64,000 bases of DNA, from assembly GCA_049889355.1 (NCBI GenBank), contig JBMHDN010000009.1, forward strand, positions 33,148 through 97,147. The letters run 5' to 3'. Shown in pieces: positions 1-9,342 of the stretch. Both the position numbers and the translations under genes were made by a program. Each line of letters opens with the position of its first letter. Position 1 is the first letter of the stretch. The stretch comes from JBMHDN01 sp049889355. GTDB lineage: Bacteria; Pseudomonadota; Alphaproteobacteria; Puniceispirillales; Puniceispirillaceae. The notes under the pieces were generated by a model. The model worked only from the letters and a program-made list of their open reading frames with translations. It had not been told where the DNA came from and made no database searches.

Positions 1-663
1 CATAATTGGGTAAGCGACGAATTTGGTCATCCAAATACAATCCCACTGCGTGATATGCTCGTTCAATTTAATGTGAAGAGCATTATGAGCTTACGCGATG
101 TCTTTCCCGATTTCAGAGAGTTAGAAGGTTTGCTCCAGCGGGCTGCTGGTGGCATCGAATTTCTGAATTTTGATAAAGCGCAGGCAGTTCAGTCTTTTGC
201 TGAGATCAGAGATGCAACAGGGGCTGATCGGATTTTGAAATTTTTGAATTTCATGTTGATGGTTAACCGGCACCCGCATCAAAAAAAGCTCTCTGTTGCC
301 AATATCAGCGAGGCTAAAATCACGGAAAATCAATCTAGTGTTGCCCGCACTGTTGACCATATCATCACCAATTTTGCTGAGGATATCAGCCTTAGTAGTG
401 CAGCTGAAATGTCGCATATGAGCGTCACAGCCTTTGCCCGTAATTTTCAGAAACTGACAGGCAGCCGCTTTACCGAATTTGTGACCCGTGTGCGGATCAG
501 TCAGGCCTGCTCGCTGCTTCAGACAACTGACGAGAAAATCGCCACAATTTGTCATGAGGTTGGGTTTAAAAACCTGGCAAATTTCAACAGACATTTCCTG
601 CGCATTAAAAATACAACCCCTTCAGCCTATCGGGATTTCACCCGTTCTGAGTTGAGTAATTAA
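1..663 (+). CDS. AraC-family transcriptional regulator, 5'-truncated by window edge
   Basis: The reading frame is open from base 1, so the N-terminus lies outside the window and 220 residues are visible. The last ~100 residues form an AraC/XylS DNA-binding domain with two helix-turn-helix units: SLSSAAEMSHMS...FARNFQKLTG, then KIATICHEVGFKN...FNRHFLRIKNTTPSAYR. The visible N-terminal part would be the end of the effector-binding domain. It ends 9 bases before a mannitol-type dehydrogenase gene on the same strand, so control of polyol uptake and oxidation is likely. That role is inferred from position. ATG codons inside the frame (for example at 55) are unlikely to be the true start because the frame continues upstream without a stop. 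Confidence 0.88.
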   Translation, partial: HNWVSDEFGHPNTIPLRDMLVQFNVKSIMSLRDVFPDFRELEGLLQRAAGGIEFLNFDKAQAVQSFAEIRDATGADRILKFLNFMLMVNRHPHQKKLSVANISEAKITENQSSVARTVDHIITNFAEDISLSSAAEMSHMSVTAFARNFQKLTGSRFTEFVTRVRISQACSLLQTTDEKIATICHEVGFKNLANFNRHFLRIKNTTPSAYRDFTRSELSN

Positions 664-672
664 GACCGGTGC

Positions 673-2088
673 ATGATGAGTAACGATTCACTTTACAAAA
701 CCGACTATGCGCGCAGTGACTGCGCTATCGGCTGTGTACATATTGGCTATGGTGCGTTCCATCGTGCGCACCAGGCTTTGTATCTTGATGATTATATGCA
801 AGTATCTGGCGATTTGCGCTGGGGCATTGCCGCGGTCAATTTGCGGGAAAGTGAATCAGAGGCTTTTGCCAAGCTGGCGCAAGCAGATGAGGGCTATGTT
901 GTAAAATCGATTGCTCCTGATAGCAGTGTGTCTCACCGTCTGGTCCGCTCACATATTCATTTTGTGGATGCAGCCAGCGCGCGCGAAAAGGCCTATGATC
1001 TGTTCTGTTTGCCTTCTGTGCATATGGCCAGCATCACGGTGACAGAGAGCGGGTATTATTTTGATCCAAATTGGCAGCTTGATTTAACAGCAGAGCCAGT
1101 TGCCGCTGGTCTGGCTGGTCATCCAGCCCAGACTATTTATGCCTTTCTGGCTGGGGCACTGGCACGCCGGGCAAATGATTTGAACAAGCCAATGACAATT
1201 TTCTGCTGTGATAATATCCGCAGCAACGGCCAAATTTTAGAACAGGCGCTCTTGGCTTATATTGAAGCGCAGCAAAATCATCAGCTGGCCGATTGGGTGC
1301 GCAAAAACGTATCCTTCCCTTGTTCAATGGTTGACCGAATTACCCCGCGTACAACTGCCGAGCTAGAGGCTGAAATCACAGCTTCTTTTCCGGAATATGC
1401 GTGTGCGCCGGTGCATGCCGAAGATTTCTCTCAATGGGTGATTGAAGATGATTTCGCTGCTGAACTGCCAGATTTTGAGCAGGTAGGCGTTCAGATCGTC
1501 CCAGATGTTGAGCCTTATGAAGAGGCCAAAATACGTATTTTGAATGGCGGGCATTCGGGCCTTGCCTATCTGGGCGCGTTGGCAGGCCATCAAACCTTTG
1601 ATCAGGCCATGCGTGATCCGGTCTTGCGTGCGCATTTTGATAAATGGGAACAGCATGAGGTGCTGCAAGGTCTTGATGACCACATCCCCTTTAACACATC
1701 AGATTATCTGCATAAAATTGCCGGGCGTTTCGAAAATCAAGGTATTGCAGATCACCTTGAGCGGATTTGTATGGATGGCTATGCCAAAATGGCAATCTAT
1801 ATCAGACCGACATTGGAAGCCTGCCTGCAAAAGGGCATTCTGCCAGAGGCTGGATTTGACTGTGTGGCCTCGTGGATTGTCAGCGCCCGTCATTTTCAAA
1901 ATGGCAGTGTTGGTTTCCCCTATCATGAACCGCATTGGGACAGGCTGGTTTCGATGATCGAGCCAGGCAAAGAGGCCGAAATTGCATCAGACCCTCAAAT
2001 CTGGGGCGATCTGCCTGAGCGTTTCGAACATTTCGTACCAGGGCTTGTAGCCGCAATTCAAAGAATGGATCAAAAATGGCAGGCTTAA
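673..2088 (+). CDS. mtlK: Mannitol 2-dehydrogenase family (polyol long-chain dehydrogenase)
   Basis: A 471-residue NAD-dependent polyol dehydrogenase, probably oxidising mannitol (or arabinitol/sorbitol) to the ketose in the cytoplasm. The nucleotide-binding turn GYGAFHRAHQA is at residues 25-35. The family catalytic signature K-x4-N-x2-H is present as K286, N291, H294. Length fits the family (about 460-490). The last 13 bases overlap the next gene, a sugar-type ABC ATPase, and an AraC regulator precedes it, matching mannitol/sorbitol uptake loci in alphaproteobacteria. The related fructuronate reductases share the fold, so the exact substrate is not settled. There are two ATGs in a row at the start. 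Confidence 0.88.
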   Translation: MMSNDSLYKTDYARSDCAIGCVHIGYGAFHRAHQALYLDDYMQVSGDLRWGIAAVNLRESESEAFAKLAQADEGYVVKSIAPDSSVSHRLVRSHIHFVDAASAREKAYDLFCLPSVHMASITVTESGYYFDPNWQLDLTAEPVAAGLAGHPAQTIYAFLAGALARRANDLNKPMTIFCCDNIRSNGQILEQALLAYIEAQQNHQLADWVRKNVSFPCSMVDRITPRTTAELEAEITASFPEYACAPVHAEDFSQWVIEDDFAAELPDFEQVGVQIVPDVEPYEEAKIRILNGGHSGLAYLGALAGHQTFDQAMRDPVLRAHFDKWEQHEVLQGLDDHIPFNTSDYLHKIAGRFENQGIADHLERICMDGYAKMAIYIRPTLEACLQKGILPEAGFDCVASWIVSARHFQNGSVGFPYHEPHWDRLVSMIEPGKEAEIASDPQIWGDLPERFEHFVPGLVAAIQRMDQKWQA

Positions 2089-3104
2089 CACTTCAGCATG
2101 TTGGCAAATCCTACGGCGATGTCGAGGTCATCGAAAGCGTCGATCTGGACATTAAAGATGGCGAGTTTATTGTCTTTGTCGGCCCGTCTGGGTGCGGTAA
2201 ATCCACCTTGCTTCGGATGATTGCAGGTCTTGAGGAAATTTCAGGCGGCAGCATTTCCATTGGCGATATGGTTGTCAATGAGGTGGCACCTGCCAAACGC
2301 GGTGTGGCGATGGTGTTCCAGACCTATGCGCTTTATCCGCATATGACAGTCTATAAAAATATGGCGTTCGGCCTGAAACAGGCCCGCATGCCTCAGCCAG
2401 AAATCGACAAGCGCGTAAAAGAGGCAGCGGAAATTCTGGAAATTACCAGCCTGTTGGATCGCACGCCAAAAGCATTGTCAGGCGGCCAGCGTCAGCGTGT
2501 GGCCATTGGCCGGGCTATTGTGCGTGAACCAGAAGTATTCTTATTCGACGAGCCGCTGTCAAATTTGGATGCAGCACTGCGTGTTCAGACACGTATCGAG
2601 ATTGCGCGCTTGCATAAACGCCTTGGAACCACCATGATTTACGTTACGCATGATCAGGTCGAAGCGATGACACTCGCAGATCGGATTGTGGTGTTGCGAC
2701 ATGGTCATATTGAACAGGTTGGCACACCCATTGAACTCTATGAAAAGCCAGATAATATGTTTGTTGCACAATTTATCGGCAGTCCGAAGATGAATTTCTT
2801 CTCTGCAGATGATATAACAAAACATGCAGCCAAGATGCTGATCAATGAGGCTGATATTCTGGGTATCCGCCCTGAACATATGCGTTTTTCAGATGCGAAA
2901 AATGCATTGGTGATGGCAACACCGGATTTGGTGGAAAATTTGGGTGAGGTGGCTCTTGTTCATTGCAAGACAGCACATGGCAAAGAGTTTATCGCAAAGA
3001 CCACTGATCTCAGTCAAATTGAACTGGGTCAGGAAATAGGTCTCACCGCAGATAAAACACATCTGAACTTTTTTAACAGCCAGACGGAAAAACGCATCGG
3101 CTGA
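2076..3104 (+). CDS. Sugar/polyol ABC transporter ATP-binding protein (MalK/UgpC type)
   Basis: A 342-residue ATPase that would energise import of a sugar alcohol. Walker A GPSGCGKST is at residues 36-44, the Q-loop at VFQTYALYPHM, the signature LSGGQRQRVA at about 134-143, and Walker B VFLFDEP at 154-160. The C-terminal ~100 residues (including ILGIRPEHM) form the TOBE regulatory domain of the CUT1 sugar importers. It overlaps the dehydrogenase gene by 13 bases, so the two are translationally coupled. The permeases and binding protein are not in the window and presumably lie upstream of base 1. Confidence 0.93.
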   Translation: MAGLTLQHVGKSYGDVEVIESVDLDIKDGEFIVFVGPSGCGKSTLLRMIAGLEEISGGSISIGDMVVNEVAPAKRGVAMVFQTYALYPHMTVYKNMAFGLKQARMPQPEIDKRVKEAAEILEITSLLDRTPKALSGGQRQRVAIGRAIVREPEVFLFDEPLSNLDAALRVQTRIEIARLHKRLGTTMIYVTHDQVEAMTLADRIVVLRHGHIEQVGTPIELYEKPDNMFVAQFIGSPKMNFFSADDITKHAAKMLINEADILGIRPEHMRFSDAKNALVMATPDLVENLGEVALVHCKTAHGKEFIAKTTDLSQIELGQEIGLTADKTHLNFFNSQTEKRIG

Positions 3105-3147
3105 GGTGGTATCACCCTAGCTTTGCAAATCGGATAAAGGAAAGACA

Positions 3148-4152
3148 ATGGGATATCGCTATGCGATTAATGGATTTGGGCGTATCGGACGCAATATTCT
3201 GCGCGCACATATTGAAGGCGCTAAATCAGATATCCAAATCGCAGCCATCAATGATTTGGCATCCATAGAAGAAGCGGCATTTTTGCTGGAATATGACACA
3301 GTGCATGGCCGGCTTAACGCTGAGATACGCCATGATGACAGCGCCATTTATATTAATGATTTGCCGCCTATCCGCTATTTCAGCGAAAGCAACCCGCAGC
3401 AGCTCAACTGGGCTGAAGCTGACATTGATCTGGTGATGGAATCAACAGGCCGCTTCACCACAAAGGAGGCTGCGAGCATCCATCTTGAGCAAGGGGCGAA
3501 ACGAGTGCTGGTATCTGCCCCATCTGCAGGGGCTGACAAAATCATTGTATATGGGGTTAATCATCATCAGATCACTGCAGAAGATAAAGTGATCTCAGCT
3601 GCGTCCTGCACCACCAATTGTCTGGCCCCTATGGCCAAGCTGGTACATGACAGATGCGGCCTTCAACAAGGTTTCATGACCACCATCCATAGCTATACCA
3701 GCGACCAACGTTTACTAGATGCCGAACATAAAGATTTGTATCGCGCCAGAGCAGCGGCCGAAAATATCATCCCCACAACAACTGGGGCAGCACGCGCTGT
3801 TGGCCTTGTTTTGCCAGAATTGGCAGGCAAGCTAGATGGGGTAGCCATCCGCGTACCAACGCCAAATGTATCAGCGGTTGATCTGGTGTTTATGCCAGAG
3901 AACCCAATATCAGAAGAAACGCTCAATGCGTTGTTTATAGAGGCAGCAGCTGGCGATCTTAAAGGGGTGATGGCAGTGACAGACAAGCCGCTTGTCTCGA
4001 GTGATCTCAACCATTGCCCAGCTTCTGTAACCATGCATCTGGATCAAACAAAGGTGATGCCAGATGGGATGGTCAGGCTGTTTGGCTGGTATGATAATGA
4101 GTGGGGTTTTTCTAACCGCATGCTCGATATAGCCTCATATCTGGCCGGCTGA
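3148..4152 (+). CDS. gap: Glyceraldehyde-3-phosphate dehydrogenase, type I
   Basis: A 334-residue phosphorylating GAPDH. The NAD-binding start INGFGRIGRN is at residues 7-16, the catalytic SCTTNC at 153-158 (nucleophile Cys154), and the C-terminal WYDNEWGFSNRM is intact. It catalyses glyceraldehyde-3-phosphate to 1,3-bisphosphoglycerate, in either direction. An AGGAAAG ribosome site stands about 5 bases before the ATG. Erythrose-4-phosphate dehydrogenase (Epd) is the near relative. The segment ENIIPTTTGAARAVG is GAPDH-like rather than Epd-like. It lies between the polyol genes and pckA, so it may be a second, gluconeogenesis-linked copy; other copies cannot be seen here. Confidence 0.9.
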   Translation: MGYRYAINGFGRIGRNILRAHIEGAKSDIQIAAINDLASIEEAAFLLEYDTVHGRLNAEIRHDDSAIYINDLPPIRYFSESNPQQLNWAEADIDLVMESTGRFTTKEAASIHLEQGAKRVLVSAPSAGADKIIVYGVNHHQITAEDKVISAASCTTNCLAPMAKLVHDRCGLQQGFMTTIHSYTSDQRLLDAEHKDLYRARAAAENIIPTTTGAARAVGLVLPELAGKLDGVAIRVPTPNVSAVDLVFMPENPISEETLNALFIEAAAGDLKGVMAVTDKPLVSSDLNHCPASVTMHLDQTKVMPDGMVRLFGWYDNEWGFSNRMLDIASYLAG

Positions 4153-4254
4153 TTCGTCGCACCCTTCAATCAGTACTGCGTCCTTTTTGGAGCTTGTCCG
4201 GCTCTGAGTGATATGTTACGCGCATCAGGTGATATTTTTTATAAGGCCTGATCT

Positions 4255-5853
4255 ATGCGCGCGTTTTTAGAGTCCCTTGGTATTACCAATCCAACCGACA
4301 TCATCTACAACCCGAGCTATGATCAGCTCTTTAAAGATGAGACTGACCCGAGCCTTGAAGGTTTTGAAAAAGCATATCTCACCCAAACTGGCGCGGTGAA
4401 TGTGTTAACAGGCGAATATACCGGCCGCTCTCCCAAAGATAAATTCATCGTCAAAGATGCGACCACCGCCGATAAATTATGGTGGAATGGCGATGGTGCT
4501 AAAAATGACAATAAGCCGATTTCTGAAGAAGTCTGGGCTGATCTGAAAACGCTGGTCGCAGATCAGCTGTCACATAAGAAGCTTTATGTGATTGATGGAT
4601 ATTGCGGGGCGAATGAAGATAGCTGTCTGAAAGTGCGCTTTATCATGGAAGTGGCCTGGCAGGCCCATTTTGTGAAGAACATGTTTATCCGCCCATCAGC
4701 GGCGCAGCTTGAGGATTTTGAGCCTGATTTTACAGTGATTAATGCGTCAAAGACCAGCAACCCAAATTGGCAGGCGCAGGGGCTTAACTCGCCGACTTTC
4801 ATCGCCTTTAATATGAGCGAGCGCGTGCAGCTGATTGGCGGGACTTGGTATGGCGGCGAGATGAAAAAAGGCCTGTTCTCTGTCATGAATTATTTGCTGC
4901 CTCAGCGCGGCATCGCCTCGATGCATTGTTCAGCCAATGAAGGCAAAGATGGCGATGTGGCCTTGTTTTTTGGCCTCTCTGGAACTGGGAAAACAACCTT
5001 ATCAGCCTCGCCAGTACGCGCCTTAATCGGTGATGATGAACATGGCTGGGATGATGATGGCGTGTTCAATTTCGAAGGTGGCTGTTATGCCAAGACCATT
5101 GATTTAGATGCCACAAAGGAACCTGAAATATTTGCCGCCATCCGGCGTGATGCTTTGCTTGAAAATGTAGCAGTGGACAGCAATGGGAAGGTGGATTTCA
5201 GTGATGTGTCACGCACTGAAAATACCCGTGTGTCCTATCCTATTCATCATATTGAAAATATCGTCCAGCCAGTCTCAAAAGCAGGCCATGCCAGCCGGGT
5301 GATATTTCTGACTGCTGATGCATTTGGCGTGTTGCCTGCTGTATCGCTGTTGGATAATGACCAAGCACAATATCATTTCCTATCAGGTTTCACCGCCAAG
5401 CTCGCCGGTACAGAGCGCGGCATTACCAGCCCGACGCCCACCTTCTCGGCCTGTTTCGGGGCGGCTTTCCTCAGCTTGCATCCAACCCAATATGCAGAAG
5501 TGCTCAAAGCCCGCATGACAGCTTCGGGTGCACGCGCCTATCTGGTGAATACTGGCTGGAATGGTCACGGCGCGCGCATTTCACTGGCGAATACACGTGC
5601 GATTATTGATGCGATTTTGAGCGGAGAGCTGGACGGTGCCCCGACACATACTCTGCCACTTTTCAATCTGAAAATGCCAACAGCGATTTCAGGTATTGAT
5701 GCGGCGATTCTTGACCCGCGCAGCAGCTATGAAAATCAGGATGACTGGCAGGAACGCGCGCAGGATCTCGCTGGCCTGTTCATCGATAATTTCGCCAAAT
5801 TCACCGATATGCCGGCTGGCAAGGCGCTGGTCTCAGCTGGTCCACAGCGCTGA
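4255..5853 (+). CDS. pckA: Phosphoenolpyruvate carboxykinase (ATP)
   Basis: A 532-residue enzyme converting oxaloacetate plus ATP to PEP, CO2 and ADP, the entry to gluconeogenesis. The phosphate-binding loop GLSGTGKTTLSA lies near residues 240-251. The upstream substrate/metal loop GGTWYGGEMKKG and the downstream DDEHGWDDDG are also present. GLSGTGKT identifies the ATP-dependent class, not the GTP class. The ~100-base gap after gap holds no clear terminator. It converges with the symporter-kinase gene, 14 bases away. A role in using organic acids from the catabolic operons elsewhere in the window is reasonable. Confidence 0.97.
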   Translation: MRAFLESLGITNPTDIIYNPSYDQLFKDETDPSLEGFEKAYLTQTGAVNVLTGEYTGRSPKDKFIVKDATTADKLWWNGDGAKNDNKPISEEVWADLKTLVADQLSHKKLYVIDGYCGANEDSCLKVRFIMEVAWQAHFVKNMFIRPSAAQLEDFEPDFTVINASKTSNPNWQAQGLNSPTFIAFNMSERVQLIGGTWYGGEMKKGLFSVMNYLLPQRGIASMHCSANEGKDGDVALFFGLSGTGKTTLSASPVRALIGDDEHGWDDDGVFNFEGGCYAKTIDLDATKEPEIFAAIRRDALLENVAVDSNGKVDFSDVSRTENTRVSYPIHHIENIVQPVSKAGHASRVIFLTADAFGVLPAVSLLDNDQAQYHFLSGFTAKLAGTERGITSPTPTFSACFGAAFLSLHPTQYAEVLKARMTASGARAYLVNTGWNGHGARISLANTRAIIDAILSGELDGAPTHTLPLFNLKMPTAISGIDAAILDPRSSYENQDDWQERAQDLAGLFIDNFAKFTDMPAGKALVSAGPQR

Positions 5854-5867
5854 TCATCTCTGTCCTT

Positions 5868-8576
5868 CTAAAGGTCTTGCGGGGTGTCTTTGGGGCTGTT
5901 TTCAGGCAGCCTATGTGGCAGGGTAATGGTGAAACATGCCCCTTTATCGGTATTTTCAGCTCGGATGTCACCGCCCAGCAGGCGGATAATTTGTGCTGAA
6001 ATAGGCAGGCCAAGTCCAACGCCACTGCGCCCGCCTGAACTGCCGGTGGCAAATTTCTGAAAGATGTCAATTTGACTGATGGCCGGTATGCCAGGCCCGT
6101 TATCTTGCACACACAGCGCATAGCCAGCACCGTTATCAAGCCTTTTGAGATCGATCCAGATTTGCGGTGCATCAGCTGGATTATGCTTAATCGCATTAAC
6201 GATTAAATTTATCAGAGGCTGCACTAGCCTGTCAGGATCGGTGATGATGTGGGCATCATTATCAGGCAAATGGAGGCTGGCCCCGCGCTCTTCAGTCAAG
6301 CTTGAGGTGGCCTGAACAGCGCGTTCCAACAGCGCAGAAAAAGATACTTCTGCTGGATTGAGCTTTGGCTGGCCACTTTCCAGAAAGCTGATATCCAAAA
6401 TCTCATCTAGCAATTTTGTCAGCCTCAAGCTTTCTTCATGGATGATATTGGCAAAATGGGCAGATTTTCCTGTTTTTTCTGACTGCTCAGATTTCAGAAT
6501 TTCGGCAAAAGAGCGAATAGATGTCATCGGCGTGCGCAATTCATGGCTGACCGAGGTGAGGAATTGGTCGCGCTGCTGGCCGAGATGAACCAGCTGGAAA
6601 TTGGCAGCACGTAATTGCACGGCCGTATCGCTCAGCTCTTTTGATTTTTCCTCAAGCTGAGTGGAATAAGCTCGTATCGCTGCTTGTTCATCAGCAAGCG
6701 CGATTAGATCAGATACAGATAGACTGCCACGTCCGACAAATTGGCTTAACACAGCCTGTGCGGTGGCGGCGCCCACCACAGATGCAAATTCGCGCTCCAG
6801 CGATTCCAGAAAATCAGTGGTGATCTCTGGCAGGCCATCGCTGATTCCCTGTGCGGCTGCTGTCTTGCGGAAAAAAGCGGCCCCATCTTCGCGCCCAAGG
6901 ATGCGCTGGGAGAGAGCCAGCAATTCAAAAGGCGACGCGCTGACATCAAAGAGTGAGCGCCTGGTGCGCCGCACCGGGTTCATCATAAAGACAGCAGATT
7001 GAAGCCTCTCCATATCATTGGGCTGGGTAGCCAGCGAGACCAGACAAAAAACGGCTATATTCCCGCCAAGAGACCAGATGAAAGCATGGACCAGCGGATC
7101 TGCAATAGTGGAGCCGAACAAGGCCTGTGGTTGCAATAACCACAATCCAAAGAGCCCCTCTTGCAAAATTTCTTTATCCAGAATGAAAGACCCTTCAAAG
7201 CTGGGTAAAAATGAGGTGTAGGCCCAGAGGATAAAGCCCGTTAGGACCCCGCAAATAGCGCCTTTTTTAGTGGCACTGCGCCAGATCATGCCGCCGATAA
7301 GCGGCGGGACAATCTGGCTCACGCCTAAGAAGGAAATCAGTCCGATAGAGGCCAGTGCCTCAGTGCCACCTGTAAAGCGGTAATAAAGATAGCCAAGGCT
7401 GAGAATCAGGAAAATGGTGAGGCGGCGAGTCAAAAGGGTGAGTTCACGCAAATCACCGCTGCTGCGTTTGCGTGGCCCTTCGCCTGCCAACAGCAAGGGC
7501 AGGACCAAATGGTTAGAGACCATGGTTGCCAATGCCAGTGCGGCCACAATCACCATCGATGTTGCAGATGAAAAGCCGCCCAGAAAGGCCAGAATAGCCA
7601 GCCCGTCATATCCTTGAGACAGAGGTATGGTCAGCACAAACAAATCCGGATTTGAGTCTACTCCCAGTTCAGCCAGCCCGAACAAGGCAATCGGCATCAC
7701 AAACAGGCACATCAATAATAAATAAGCAGGAAAGGCCCAGGAAGCGAGTGCCAGCTGGCGTTCATTCTGGTTTTCAACCACCAAGACCTGAAACATGCGT
7801 GGCAATGTAAAAATCGCAAAGGCAGATAAAAACATCAGCGTTGCCCAACGCGATGAAAACAGCGTTTGTGAGTTGAGTTTGGAGACCAGCTCAGGGCTGA
7901 TCAGATCGCGCTCGCTGGTGGATATCCAGAAAATGACTGCAATACCGACTGTCACCAGCGCCACTAATTTTACAATGGCTTCAAGGGCGATGGCTGTCAC
8001 CACCCCTTCATGGCGTTCTGAGGCATTCAGACTGCGTGTCCCAAACATGGAAATGAAAATCGCTAGGCCCAAGGCGACAATAAAGGCTGTTAAATCCTGC
8101 CAGGCATTATTGGTTTCCAGCTGAGATTGTTGAGCGAAAACAGAAAAGGAGAGGGTTAGAGATTGGAGTTGAAGCGCGATATAAGGCGTTGCCCCAACCA
8201 GCGCAATCAGGGTGATAATCGCGCCAAGAGATACGCTTTTCCCATATCGGGCGGAAACAAAATCAGCGATTGAGGTCAGCTTTTCAGTCCGGCCAATCTC
8301 AACCAGCCGCCGCAAAAACCACCACCAGCCCAGAAAGACAATGGTCGGACCTAAATAAATCGCCAGAAATTCAAAGCCGTTGCGCGCAGCAGAACCCACC
8401 GCGCCATAAAAAGTCCAAGCGGTGCAGTAAACAGACAAAGAAAGCGTATAAATAAGCGGTGAAGAAAGCAGCGGTTTTTGTCTGGTTTGTGCACTGCGAT
8501 CAGCCAGATAAGCCACGGTGAAAAGCGCTGCGGCATAAACAATAGAGACCAGGATAACAATATTAGAATTGCTCAT
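5868..8576 (-). CDS. Sodium:solute symporter-histidine kinase fusion (CbrA-like)
   Basis: A 902-residue membrane sensor. The first ~500 residues carry about 12-13 hydrophobic segments of the sodium:solute symporter family, for example the first segment from residue 6 and the SSATSMVIVAALAL segment. A linker follows, then the kinase core: HELRTP with phospho-accepting His678, an N-box (NLIVNAIKHNP) and G-boxes DNGPGIP and GVGLGLPIS near the C-terminus. The symporter part may sense or carry a nutrient and report to the kinase, as in CbrA/CrbS-type systems. Its start overlaps a small membrane-protein gene by 4 bases (ATGA), and a response regulator lies just upstream in the same direction. Ligand unknown. 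Confidence 0.9.
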   Translation of the reverse strand: MSNSNIVILVSIVYAAALFTVAYLADRSAQTRQKPLLSSPLIYTLSLSVYCTAWTFYGAVGSAARNGFEFLAIYLGPTIVFLGWWWFLRRLVEIGRTEKLTSIADFVSARYGKSVSLGAIITLIALVGATPYIALQLQSLTLSFSVFAQQSQLETNNAWQDLTAFIVALGLAIFISMFGTRSLNASERHEGVVTAIALEAIVKLVALVTVGIAVIFWISTSERDLISPELVSKLNSQTLFSSRWATLMFLSAFAIFTLPRMFQVLVVENQNERQLALASWAFPAYLLLMCLFVMPIALFGLAELGVDSNPDLFVLTIPLSQGYDGLAILAFLGGFSSATSMVIVAALALATMVSNHLVLPLLLAGEGPRKRSSGDLRELTLLTRRLTIFLILSLGYLYYRFTGGTEALASIGLISFLGVSQIVPPLIGGMIWRSATKKGAICGVLTGFILWAYTSFLPSFEGSFILDKEILQEGLFGLWLLQPQALFGSTIADPLVHAFIWSLGGNIAVFCLVSLATQPNDMERLQSAVFMMNPVRRTRRSLFDVSASPFELLALSQRILGREDGAAFFRKTAAAQGISDGLPEITTDFLESLEREFASVVGAATAQAVLSQFVGRGSLSVSDLIALADEQAAIRAYSTQLEEKSKELSDTAVQLRAANFQLVHLGQQRDQFLTSVSHELRTPMTSIRSFAEILKSEQSEKTGKSAHFANIIHEESLRLTKLLDEILDISFLESGQPKLNPAEVSFSALLERAVQATSSLTEERGASLHLPDNDAHIITDPDRLVQPLINLIVNAIKHNPADAPQIWIDLKRLDNGAGYALCVQDNGPGIPAISQIDIFQKFATGSSGGRSGVGLGLPISAQIIRLLGGDIRAENTDKGACFTITLPHRLPENSPKDTPQDL

Positions 8577-8794
8577 GGCTGGCTCTCATTTTGCCTGTCC
8601 GGCTCAGGCTTATCTAATTTAGAGTTGCTGTTTTGACTGATCAGATAAGACAAAATGATAAGGATTATCCATATCCCAAATAGGAGCCCGCCAGAGATCA
8701 AAAGACTATTGGCCAGCATGACCACATTCAACAACGGGGTCATCAGTAAGATGATCGCAAAAAAAGTAATGGCAGCTGATAATGTATTACTCAT
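8573..8794 (-). CDS. Small membrane protein linked to symporter-kinase
   Basis: A 73-residue protein with two predicted membrane segments (about residues 5-30 and 34-55) and a charged, Lys/Glu/Gln-rich tail. Its stop overlaps the start of the symporter-kinase gene by four bases, so the two are translated together. I do not recognise a named family. Size and position resemble the small partner proteins encoded before SSS-type transporters and sensor kinases, so it may be an accessory subunit. That is inference from context. Confidence 0.72.
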   Translation of the reverse strand: MSNTLSAAITFFAIILLMTPLLNVVMLANSLLISGGLLFGIWIILIILSYLISQNSNSKLDKPEPDRQNESQP

Positions 8795-8825
8795 AGGCTT
8801 TCAAAAAAGGCACAGCTCAGCATGG

Positions 8826-8881
8826 GCAGATTTGGCCAGGCGCAGATTTGGCCAGGCGCAGATTTGGCAAGGCGCAGATTT
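8826..8881. repeat. 16-bp tandem repeat, 3.5 copies
   Basis: The unit GCAGATTTGGCCAGGC occurs at 8826-8841 and 8842-8857. A one-base variant follows at 8858-8873, and an 8-base partial copy at 8874-8881 runs into the stop codon of the response regulator gene. It fills the gap between the regulator and the small membrane protein gene. Recent slipped-strand duplication is the simplest origin. Confidence 0.9.
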
Positions 8882-9254
8882 AGGTTGAGCGAGAATCAAG
8901 TAATGCTGACACCTGTTCTATCAAATCACTATTGGCAAAGGGTTTGGTCATAAACAGATTGATCCCAGCGATTTGTGCCTGTTGTTTGTCTTTCGTCTGC
9001 CCTTTTGCAGAAAGCATCAAGATAGGCAAATCAGCTGTGTCTGGATGAGTGCGCAATTCTTTGGCCACGGCAAGGCCAGACATATTGGGCAGCATGTAAT
9101 CAAGGATCAGTAAATCGGGAAGCTGGTTGCGCACAGCCTCTACCGCCAGGCCGCCATCTGAGACAACCTCGACCTGCCATCCTTTTGCTTCCATGAGATA
9201 CCGCAGTGCCTCGATGATATTTGGCTCATCTTCCACAATGCAAATACGATACAT
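8880..9254 (-). CDS. Single-domain response regulator (CheY-like receiver)
   Basis: A 124-residue receiver domain with no output domain. The acidic pair is ED at residues 8-9, the phospho-acceptor is Asp52 in LILDYMLP, Ser82 sits in LMLSAKG, and Lys104 in MTKPF, so every catalytic position is present. It is encoded directly upstream of, and co-directional with, the symporter-kinase fusion, its likely phosphodonor. Lacking a DNA-binding domain, it must act by protein contact or relay. The adjacent XRE regulator is one possible target, but nothing in the sequence shows this. The stop codon lies at the edge of a 16-bp tandem repeat. Confidence 0.9.
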   Translation of the reverse strand: MYRICIVEDEPNIIEALRYLMEAKGWQVEVVSDGGLAVEAVRNQLPDLLILDYMLPNMSGLAVAKELRTHPDTADLPILMLSAKGQTKDKQQAQIAGINLFMTKPFANSDLIEQVSALLDSRST

Positions 9255-9342
9255 ACATGTCCCCCAACCCGTACTGAAGGTACTCTGTCAGAATATAAAG
9301 GAAAAATCCAGCTTTCCGAAATGCGCTATCCTGCGGGTGATA

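Noticed and set aside
3148..4152. Erythrose-4-phosphate dehydrogenase (Epd) instead of GAPDH
   Set aside because: The segment after the catalytic Cys (ENIIPTTTGAARAVG) matches GAPDH, and no vitamin B6 genes are nearby.
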